Source: JBBDMX01 sp040878035
Lineage (GTDB): Bacteria; Planctomycetota; Phycisphaerae; Phycisphaerales; Phycisphaeraceae
Length of the DNA: 64,000 nt
Direction: 5' to 3'
Assembly (NCBI GenBank): GCA_040878035.1
Contig: JBBDMX010000024.1
Coordinates: forward strand, 78,245 to 142,244
This document shows, piece after piece, positions 8,687 to 18,500 of the stretch (the stretch's first letter is position 1; each line of letters opens with the position of its first letter). The notes below the pieces were generated by a model that had not been told where the DNA came from, did no database searches, and worked only from the letters and a program-made list of their open reading frames with translations. The translations under genes were made by a program, and so were the position numbers.

Positions 8687-11600
8687 ATGACTTGCGAACA
8701 AGCTGAGATGCTGCTGGCTCAGTATCTGCTGGACCAGCTTGAGCCCCAGGAGCGAGCGGCCGTGCAGGCGCATCTGGCGCAATGCCCGGCGTGCAGCGAG
8801 AAGCTGGGCGACCTGCGCGTGGTCACCGGCCTGCTGGGTGATGCCCTGACCGCCGGTGCGGTGCCGACGCTGTCGCCCGACCGCCGCGCGCAACTGCTGG
8901 CGGCGGCGCGGGCGTCCGATTCCGCACCCTCCGAGGCACCCCAGCCTCTTGCGGGGGTTGCGGCTTCGCGCAACCCTACGACAAGCCCGATACCCCATAC
9001 ACCCGCCTCCCGGCCCCGTCTCCCCCGCGCCGCCCGCCGCTTCCGGGGGCGCCTGCGCTTCGAACCGATCCCGCTGGGGCCGTACCTGCGCGGCTTAGGC
9101 CCGCTGATGACGCGACCCCTGGGTTCCTACGGCCGCACCGCCGTCGCACTCGCCGCCTCGCTCGCCCTGGCCGCCGCCGGTGCCGGCATCCTGCTGCCGT
9201 CGCTGGGCACCGCCCGCCGCACCGCCCGCTCTATGAACTACATCACCTCGCTCCACGGAGAGTCTGGCGAGGGGCTCATCCTCCCCCAAGCTCGTGAGGT
9301 GCAGACGGGCATGAGCCTGGACCAACTGGCCGGCGGCGAGACGTCGCGCGATCATTTCATCGGCGGCATCACGGGCACGGGCGTCGCAGGTATCGGCGGG
9401 GGTGGCGGTGGGGGTGGAAGGGGAGGCGCGGCCGATGAATGGAAAAGGCAGGCCGAAGATCGCCAACTGTCATCCGCTGCCGACAGGCAGCAGGCGCTCG
9501 CCGACACGAATAGCGAGGATTCCGCTCGCGGCGCCGACCAGTCCGGGGTGAAGTTGGCCATGAAAGAGAACGCCCGGATTCTCGACCGCACGGTGTCGGA
9601 GGTCAACAAAGCGCTCGAGACTGTCACCAAGACTGAGTCGATTAACGTGCAGACCGAACTGGGCCACCTTGGCGAGACGGCGACCAACGCGCGCACCTCG
9701 GGCGATGCCTATGGACAGCAACCCGGCGGCGCCGGCGAGGTCACCCGATCCTACGAGGCGTCAGCCGACAACGGACGCAAGGAAGGGCGCGATCAGAATG
9801 GGAACCGCTACAACGGCATCTCCGGCGGGTTCCTCACCCTTGAGGAGTCGGCTGAGACGTTCAGGCGTGGCGCCGGCGGGAAGTCGTTGGGCGAAGCCGT
9901 GGACGCGCCAGCTAACGCAGCGCCCATGGAGCCAGGAAAATATGAGGGCGTGTCGCTGCCCGCCGGCCCTGAGCCTTCCGCTTCCGCTTCCGCTTCCGCA
10001 CCGGCTATGCCCGCACCGATACCACCTCCGACAGTTACGTTCTCCCAGCAGTGGTATGGCGCCGATCTGACACCCGTTGACGCGACACCGACCCAGATGA
10101 AGGACATTGCCCGTGACGCCATCGTCGTCGACGGCCGAGTAGGCGAACTGCCACAACTGGCGTCGCGCGTGGACGGCACTGATGCAGGCCCGGCCAACGT
10201 GGGCGGGCAGAGCGCTGGCCATGGGCTTGCGTTGGGCACCGGCCTGCGGGCGCCGTCCAGTGGACCGACGCCATTGGGCGAGGTCGCCGGCAGCGAGTCG
10301 GACCGCAAGCACGCAGACGCGGAATGGCGCGGCGGAGTGGGCTGGAATGACAATCATGCCGAATTCGAAACGTCGGCCAGGATGCCCAATACCAAGTACG
10401 GCACCAGTGCGCCCGAACTCGAACTAGATCAGATCAAAACTGAAGTGAGCGTGGCGGATTCCGGCACCTTGATGTTGGGTGGGCAGCGCCAAGTGACCGA
10501 CGGGCAGGTCGAAACCGGCCTCCCCGTGCTGTCTAAGATCCCACCCATCACTCGCTTCTTCACCAGCACAAGCAACGTCAAGGACGAGCGCACGCAGCTC
10601 GAGGTGAGCAAGCCGACGATTATCGTCGAGTCCGACACAGAGACACCCAATGCGCGGAGGATTTCCCTCAATGCCGGCGTGGATGTTGTCACGGAGTACA
10701 CCTTCAGGGGCTTGGTACAGGAAAATGCTGACCTGAGTGGCCAATCCCTGGTACAAACCCAACGCGAAGGCCTGGCGAATCAGGAAAAGCGCGTTGAGGA
10801 GCTACTAAAGGGGGCGGCACAGCTTCGGCGAGAGGGGGATTACGAGGCGGCAACTCGTACATTGGACGATGCGTTAGCCATCGCCCCTGACAACACCGCC
10901 TCGCTGGCCATGAAGGAGATGACCGAAGACAGCCAAATGTACTTGGACAATGGCCGGATCGAGCGCCAGCGAGCCCTCGAGATTTCCAAGGGGAGCGTGG
11001 ACAAGAAGGCACAGCAGGCAGAGGCGAAGAAACGACGCGAGGCGGTGGCGCAGGCCAAGGCAGTGGAGCCTAAGGAACCTTCGGCTCAGGCCCAATCCAC
11101 GCCCCAACCCGCGCCGCAACCGCAGGCCCTGCCCCCCGCGTCCAACTTCAAGGCCGGGCCGGTCAATCCGTGGGCGATGACGCAGGCTGACCGCTTTTCG
11201 ACGTTCGGCCTGGATGTGGACACCGCGTCGTATCGCATTGCCGCCAACTACATCGGCCAGGGCTATCGTCCGCCGCCGGCGTCGGTGCGCATGGAAGAGT
11301 ACATCAACGCCTTCGATTACAACCTGCGCAAGAGCGACCCCGCCGTCGCCGCTCGCGTGTTTACCGTCGATGCCCAGGCGGCGCCATCGCCGTTTGCGCA
11401 AAGCAACGAGAACCTGACGCTGGTGAAGGTCAGCGTGCAGGGCAAGGTGATCGGCCGGGAGGGCCGCAAGCCGGCGAATCTGACGTTCGTGATCGATGCC
11501 TCGGGTTCGATGGCGGCGGCGGATCGGCTGCCGCTGGTGCAGGCGGGCATCGCGGCGATGCTTGATGAGCTTTCCCCGCAGGACCGCGTGTCGGTGGTGG

Positions 11601-12538
11601 CGTTCAGCTCGGGTCCAAGTCTGGTCGTCGAGGCCCAGCCGGCCGCCAACAAGGCCGCCATCATGGCGCAAGTCAACGCCATCCGCTGCCAGGGCTCGAC
11701 CAATTTGGCGCAGGGCCTGGCCACCGGCTACCAGGTGGCGCAGCAGCACTTCATGGCGGGCGGGATCAACCGCGTCATGCTCTGCTCCGACGGCGTGGCG
11801 ACCATCGGCCCCAGCGAAACGCAGGACCTGCTCGCCAACGCCGCCAACCAGCAGCGGCAGGGCATCACCATGACGGCCGTGGGCGTGGGCCTGGGCGCCT
11901 ACAACGACGATGTGCTGGTGAACCTGGCGAACAAGGGGGACGGCAACTACGTCTTTGCCGACTCGCTCGCCGGCGCGCGGACCACCTTCCGCCAGCAGAT
12001 GGCGGCCCTGCAAACGATCGCCAAGGACGCCAAGATCCAGGTCGAGTGGAACTCCGATCGCGTCCGTCGCTATCGCCTGATCGGCTATGAGAAGCGTGAG
12101 ATCGCCGACCAGGACTTCCGCAACGATGCGATCGACGCCGGCGAAGTGGGAAGCGGCCAGTCGTCCACCGCGCTGTATGAAGTCGAGCTGTTGCCCGTGC
12201 CGGCCGGCACGCGCCCCGAGGCGGTGAGCAACGACCTGGGCAAGGTGTTCGTGCGCTACCGCGACCTGGACAGCGGCCAGGTCGAGGAAATTGAACAACG
12301 GCTGCACTCGGAAATCGTGCAGCAGCGTACCGCCAGCAACGACCCGCGCTTCCACCTGGCGGCGTCGGCGGCCCAGTTCGGCGAGCTGCTCCGCCGCAGT
12401 CCGCACGCCCAGAATCGGAACCTGGCGGATGTGCAGCGCGTCTTACAGGATGTGGCCAATCAACTTCCGCTGGACATCCAGGCGCGGGAGCTTCTGGAAT
12501 TAGTCAAACGCGCGCAGGGACTGCCCGAAGCGCCCTAG
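8687..12538 (+). CDS. Mosaic anti-sigma zinc-finger / secretin-like / TPR / YfbK-type VWA protein
   Basis: A 1,283-residue protein with an unusual domain order. Residues 1-45 form an anti-sigma zinc finger (Cys3, then HLAQCPAC). Around 150-172 is a membrane helix followed by a prepilin-like LLPSLGTARRTARSMN. A Gly/Gln/Asn-rich stretch follows. About 584-655 resemble the secretin C-terminal domain (GTLMLGGQRQ, GLPVLSKIPPITRFF, VKDERTQLEVSKPTIIV). About 697-740 look TPR-like, then comes an Ala/Pro/Gln linker. From about 827 the YfbK N-domain leads into a VWA domain with MIDAS motif DASGS and the YfbK C-domain. The ATG at 8687 was chosen because upstream codons translate a repeat. The zinc finger next to an ECF gene implies cytoplasmic sigma binding with the VWA part outside; that topology is inferred. 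Confidence 0.85.
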   Translation: MTCEQAEMLLAQYLLDQLEPQERAAVQAHLAQCPACSEKLGDLRVVTGLLGDALTAGAVPTLSPDRRAQLLAAARASDSAPSEAPQPLAGVAASRNPTTSPIPHTPASRPRLPRAARRFRGRLRFEPIPLGPYLRGLGPLMTRPLGSYGRTAVALAASLALAAAGAGILLPSLGTARRTARSMNYITSLHGESGEGLILPQAREVQTGMSLDQLAGGETSRDHFIGGITGTGVAGIGGGGGGGGRGGAADEWKRQAEDRQLSSAADRQQALADTNSEDSARGADQSGVKLAMKENARILDRTVSEVNKALETVTKTESINVQTELGHLGETATNARTSGDAYGQQPGGAGEVTRSYEASADNGRKEGRDQNGNRYNGISGGFLTLEESAETFRRGAGGKSLGEAVDAPANAAPMEPGKYEGVSLPAGPEPSASASASAPAMPAPIPPPTVTFSQQWYGADLTPVDATPTQMKDIARDAIVVDGRVGELPQLASRVDGTDAGPANVGGQSAGHGLALGTGLRAPSSGPTPLGEVAGSESDRKHADAEWRGGVGWNDNHAEFETSARMPNTKYGTSAPELELDQIKTEVSVADSGTLMLGGQRQVTDGQVETGLPVLSKIPPITRFFTSTSNVKDERTQLEVSKPTIIVESDTETPNARRISLNAGVDVVTEYTFRGLVQENADLSGQSLVQTQREGLANQEKRVEELLKGAAQLRREGDYEAATRTLDDALAIAPDNTASLAMKEMTEDSQMYLDNGRIERQRALEISKGSVDKKAQQAEAKKRREAVAQAKAVEPKEPSAQAQSTPQPAPQPQALPPASNFKAGPVNPWAMTQADRFSTFGLDVDTASYRIAANYIGQGYRPPPASVRMEEYINAFDYNLRKSDPAVAARVFTVDAQAAPSPFAQSNENLTLVKVSVQGKVIGREGRKPANLTFVIDASGSMAAADRLPLVQAGIAAMLDELSPQDRVSVVAFSSGPSLVVEAQPAANKAAIMAQVNAIRCQGSTNLAQGLATGYQVAQQHFMAGGINRVMLCSDGVATIGPSETQDLLANAANQQRQGITMTAVGVGLGAYNDDVLVNLANKGDGNYVFADSLAGARTTFRQQMAALQTIAKDAKIQVEWNSDRVRRYRLIGYEKREIADQDFRNDAIDAGEVGSGQSSTALYEVELLPVPAGTRPEAVSNDLGKVFVRYRDLDSGQVEEIEQRLHSEIVQQRTASNDPRFHLAASAAQFGELLRRSPHAQNRNLADVQRVLQDVANQLPLDIQARELLELVKRAQGLPEAP

Positions 12539-12569
12539 TGCTTGGATGTTTCACCTGAAAGGTGTTTCC

Positions 12570-15500
12570 ATGTTCAACCGGATCGCCGCTTGCGGTTTAG
12601 CGTCACTCCTGAGTCTCATCGCCGTCGCCGCCGCCCCGGCGCAACAGCACGTCCCGCCGCCGCGCATCACCGACCTGACCGTCGAGGGCGCCATCAAGGA
12701 CGCCAACATCAGCTTCACGCTCAGCTTCACCGCGCAGACGTTTGAGGCCAACCAGGTGATCGGGCTGGCGTCGGGGCAGATCGTCGCCGACGCGGTGGCG
12801 CAGCCCCGGCAAGGCGCCAAGCTGGGCTACGACAAGGACAGCGGCACGTACACGATGCGCTTCGACAGCGCCGGCACGCATCAGGTCGTGGTGCAGTTCG
12901 CCGCCCGCGCTAATGTGATCGACAACGGCGCCTGGCGCGTCGCGGAGTTCGCTATTCCCGTGTCCCTCAAGCGTGAGCTGCGCGTGCTGGCGGATCGCAC
13001 CGACCTGGAGGTGCAGTTCCCCGACGCCATGCGCGTCGAAAAGAGCGTGGCCGACGGCAAGCTGACGATGACGGCCCTGATGGGCCCGGGCAAGCCCTTT
13101 AGCGTGCGCTGGAAGCCCGAGGTGCCCGACCTCCAGGGCAAGCTGGTGTATTCGACCAATGCCAACGTGATCGCCACCGCTCGTGCCGGCTCGCTGCGCC
13201 TGGATGCCCTGATCGCGTATGGCATTGCCCAAGGCCGCTTGAGCGAGATGAGCTTTGTATTACCGGCAAACCTGAGCGTGACGCAGGTCCGCGGCGAGAA
13301 CGTGCGGGATTGGCGCATCGTGGCGCTGGATGAGGGCGTCGGCGCCGCGGCCGCGGATGACGTGGCTGCGCCCGTTGCCGCCGATGCCAAGGCCGCGCCG
13401 GTCGATGCGAGCAAGCCGCGCCGCCTGATCGTGGCGTTGAGCCGGCCGGCCGAACGGCGCTATGGGCTACAGATTCTGGGCGAGGTTCCGCTGGATAAGT
13501 TCCCCGTCGAGATCGAGCTGCCGGTAATTCATCCCGAGGGTGGCATCCGCGCCAGCGGACAACTGGCGGTGGGCACCGATAGCGCCATTCAGTTGCTGGT
13601 CAAGCAGACGGGCGGCCTGACGCAGATTGATGCCTCGGCATTCGCCCGGGCGGTGCTGGACAACAATAACCCGCGCCCGTTACCCGGTGCGGCGGGTGCA
13701 GCCGGCGGCGGCAAGGCGTTTTTCTACAACTACGCCGCCAGTCCGTATCACATGACGCTGGGCATGGACGACATCGTGCCGTCGGTCGATGCCGCGCATC
13801 AGATCGTCGTGGCGGTGCGCGAAGACGACCTGGTGATCGAAGCGCAGATCGAGCTGGATGTGCGCGATGCGCCGATCCGCAGCGCGACGGTCGAAGTGCC
13901 GGCGGGCTACCTGGTGGCGGCAGTGGCCGGCGCGGCGGTGGATGATTACACGGTGCGGGAGATCAAGGCCGACCAAGGCGACCAGACGAAGGTGACGGGG
14001 CAGGCGCTCGATCTGCACTTCAAGCAGCCGGTGCTGGGCCGGACGCTGGTGGGATTGCGCCTGGAACTGGGCAAGGGGCCGCTGGGCGAGGCGCAGAAGA
14101 TCCAGTCGTTAACCGTGCGTGGGGCGCGCAATCAGCGCGGCTACCTGGTGGTGACCATGGAGAACGGCGTGCAGATGCAGCCGCCGGTGGTGACCGAACT
14201 GCGCGAGGTGCATGTCGGCTCGGTGCCGATGAAGGTCAGCCAGGCCCAGTTCGCCTATCGCTTCCGCGAGCCCGCCTGGACGCTGGCGATCAGCGCAACC
14301 AAGCGCGACAGCGACATCCGCGTCGAGACATTCCACCTGATTTCGCTGGGCGAAGGCGTGGCCTACGGTAGCGTGGCGGTCAACTATTTCATCACCGGCT
14401 CGCCCGTGGACGAACTGTCGTTTCGCGTGGCGCCGGAGTTGCAGAACATCGAGTTCGTCGGCCTGGATGTCCGCCGCTGGACGCAGGACCCGGCCGACCC
14501 GACGCGCTGGACGGTGAAGCTTCAGCGCAAGGTGATCGGCGATTACAACCTGGGGGTAACCTTCACGCAGCGCTACGAGAAGCCGCCGGCCGCGACACCC
14601 GCCGGCAACCTGGCGCCAGGCGCGCTGCCTTCGGGCAATATCCTTGCCGGCGGCGTGGCGTGCCTGGGCGTCACCACCCAGACGGGCTACATCGTCATCG
14701 CCAGCAACGTCAATCTCGAGCTGACCGAGATCGCCCGCCAGGGCGACAGCTTGCTGGACGTCGACCGCAGTGAGATTCCCGCCAATTATCGGCTGTTGGT
14801 CAACAACCCGATGGTCAAGACGTACAAGTTCATCGGCGCCTCGCACACGGTGACGCTGGGCGTACGGACGTACGAGCAGGGGACGCTGGTGCCGATGATC
14901 GTCGAGATTGTCGCATTGGATACGACCATCAACGCCGGGGACGGGAGCTCGGGGACATCCGGGACATCCGGGGTATCCGGGACATCCGGGGTATCCGGGG
15001 CATCCGGGGTATCCGGGGCATCCGGGGTATCCGGGGGCGGTACCGAATCGCTCACCAAGATCCGTTACAAGATCAAGAACTCGTCGAGCCAGTTCCTTTC
15101 GCTGGCCGTGCCCAAGGATGCCCAGGTATGGCAAACCTGGCTGATCGAGCGCGATGCTTCGGGCCAGGAGACGCAGCGGCGCATCGCGTCGTCGTACGAC
15201 AAGAGCGGCGTGTTGCTGGTGCCGCTGGACCGTAATCGCAATCCCAATAATCCGATCACGGTGGAGGTGCAACTGGGGCACAAACATGCTGAAGGCGGGG
15301 GCTGGCTGAAGCTGGCGGCGCCGGGCAGCGGCGCCAAGGCGACGTACAGCAAGTGGTCGATCCGCACGGGTGAGGGCTGGGCGCTACTGCCGGCGCGTGG
15401 CGAGATGGTGCCCGAAGGCCGCGCGGTGCAGCACGGGTCGCTGGGGCTGACCATGCGCGGCGCCGCCTGGTTGTGGGGCCGTGCGTTAGCGAGCTGGCTC

Positions 15501-18500
15501 GAAGGGCCTGGATGGATGCTTGCCTTTGTCGTCGCGCTCTTTGGCATCGTGCTCACGCTGGTGCTGCGCTGGCGGGCGATCATCGGCGTCGTGGTGCTGT
15601 TGACGGCGCTCTTGGCGCTGTACCTGGGCGCCAGCGCGGCCATGAGTCATGAATTCACCGAGGTCTTCAGCACGCCCGATGACCTGTCGCAGGTCACCCT
15701 CACGCACGCGCTGGACCTGGACGGCCAAAAGCCGATGCAGGTGGACGTCTACCTGGCGCCGCAGTGGCGGCAGCATGTCACATGGAGCGGCTGGCTGGCG
15801 CTGGTCGTGGCTGCGGGGCTGGTGGTGCTGGCGATCTGGAGGCGGCGGAACTGGGCGCAGGCGGCGCTGCTTGCGGCACTGGCGCTGGTGGTGCTGGCCT
15901 ATGGCGCGGCCCAGTTCGAGTCGCTGACGCCCTGGCTGGGTCACGCGATGACCTGGGGTCTGCCGCTGCTGGCGGTGCTGGCGGTGGTCTTGCGCGGGTT
16001 TGTGGCGCGGCGCGGCGGTCATGAAGACCAGCCCGAGGAAGGACCGGCGCTGTCGCCGGCGCCGGCGGCCCTGATCGCGCTGTTGCTGCTGCCCCTGGCC
16101 ATGACTGACCGTGCGGCGGCGGCCATGCCGTTGCTGGCGGATCGCATTGTGATCACTCGACTCGATGCCGAGCTTCAGGCCGAGGACGACAGCATGGTCG
16201 TGACCTATCGTCTGAGCATTGACGCCGAGGGGCCGGTGCGCCTGCCCCTACTGACGCAGAACGCGGCGCTACTGTCACCTGAACTCCCGGAAGCGGCGTC
16301 GCCTGACCTGGCGCTGCGGGTCAATGACGGGCAGTATCAGATCCACATCACCAAGGCCGGCAAGTACGACGTGGAGCTAAAGTTCCTCCTATCGCTTAGT
16401 GAAGCCGGCGAGGATCAGAGCCGGTCGTTCCGGCTGGTGCTACCGGCGGCGCTAACCAATCACGTGAAACTGGCCGTGCCGCGGGCGGAAATGGAGATTT
16501 TGGCTCCGACGGCGATTCGCTTCGAGCAGGAGGCCGCGGCCCAGGACGCCAGCACCGCCCAAGCGATGTTCGGCGTGGGCGAGCCGGCGCTCTTTGTCTG
16601 GCGCCCGCGCGTGCGGCAGACGCAATTGGAAAAAACGGTCTTCTTCGCCGACGTCACCAGCCTGGTTCGCTTCGACGTGGGCATGATCGAAACGCGCCAT
16701 CGCATGAAGTTCCAGATCGCCCAGGGCGAGATCAAGGACATTCGTCTGACCGTGCCTGACAACGTGACGGTCACCGCGGTGGAAGGCGATCTACTGGGCG
16801 GCTGGCGCTTCGATCCCGTGACGCACGAGGTCGAGGCCCATCTGTCGCGCGGGGTGACCGGCGAGTACACGCTGTACATGATCACGCAGATCACTTCCGA
16901 CCAGCTTCCGTTCGACGCGACCATCGGCACGGTGCAGGTGCGCGACGCGGCCCGGCAACAGGGCACGCTGGGGCTGGCGATCATGCCGGCGGTGCAACTG
17001 GTGATCGGCGAGCATCCGCAGGCCACCAACGTCGATGACTTTGCCCGTGACGCCGGCGCCCTGCTCAAGGGCATGCCCGGCTTCGGCGCCGCCGTGGTCC
17101 GCTGGGCCTACCGCATCGAAAAGCCCGACGACAAGGTCACGGCCCGCGTACTGGAGGTCAAACCCGAAATCCGCAGCGTGGAAAACGCCAAGTTCACCGT
17201 GGCGGATGACCGCCTGGTCTACAACGCGGAAATCGCCGTGGATATCACCAAGTCGGGCATGTTCGGCTTCGAGCTGCGGCTGCCCGAGGGTTACGACATC
17301 GACACCCTGGCTGCGAATGACGTGAGCCATTGGGATGACACGGTGGAGGACGGCCAGCGCATCGTGCAGGTGCACCTGAACAAGAAGACCATGGGGCGGA
17401 TCGCGCTGCGTGTGGCGCTGTCGCATCCGATTGCCGACTTGCCCAAACAGCTCGACACCCCGCGGGTCGAGGTCGTCGGCTCGGTGAAACACACCGGGCA
17501 GATCGTCATCGGCTCGGATCGCGGGGTGCGGCTCTCGGTGGTCCAGGGCAAGCGCGACGGCGTGAGCGAGGTCAACGCGCTGGAGCTCAACATCCGCGAG
17601 CCGGGCGTGCTGGTCTTTCGCATGCTGCGGCCGGACTGGTCGCTGCCGCTACAGACCGAGGTGCTCGAGCCGCGCATCAACGTGGATGACCTGCACGTGG
17701 CGACGGTGAGCGAGGGCGTGGTGCGGCACAGCCATTACCTGCGTTATCACCTGTTTAACGCAGGCGCCAAGGTGTTTGAGGTGCAGGCGCCCGCCGGGGC
17801 CATGGGCATGGTTATTAACGGGCCCGAAGTGGCACGCGTGGAGGAAGTGCAGGGCGGCACCGGCCGCTACCGCGTCGAACTGGCGGGCAAGTGGTACGAC
17901 CGGCCCTATCCGCTGACCGTGCGCTATGAGACGCAGTACGATCGCGCAACGGGCAAGATCGAGTTGCACCCGGTCAAAGCGCTGGGGGTTGATCTCCAGC
18001 GCGGCTACGTGGCAGTGCGGTCGGTCGATCGCGTGGGCTTGAAGCCGGTCATGATCAGTTCGTCGCTGCGGTCGGCCGAGTCACGCAGCGTGCCGCGCGA
18101 CTATGGCGCCGGCGATCTGTCCGACGCGGTGTACTGCTATCACGGCAGCACCGCCGAGTATCAGGTCGTGCTCAACGCCGAGCGTCATAGCGCGGCGGAC
18201 CTGCTGGGCGCCAACGTTGAGGAAACTCTCATCGACACGGTCGTCGCCGAGGACGGGCAGACGATCAGCCGCGTGGAAATGCGGTTGCGGGTGATCTCCA
18301 AGCGGCATCTGGAGGTCGTGTTGCCCGCCGGCGCCGAGGTGTGGTCGCTGCTGGTCGATGGCCGGGCGACGCCGCCGTCCAAACGCACCGATGCCGCCGG
18401 TGCGGAGGTGATGCTGATTCCGCTGATGCAGTCGGGCTCGGTGGATCTGCCCGTATTGGTTCATTTTGTGTATGTCACGCCCGTCGTGGCGAATTTCCGC

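Noticed and set aside
10874..12406. 510-residue minus-strand open frame
   Set aside because: Antisense to the VWA domain of the mosaic protein; shadow composition.
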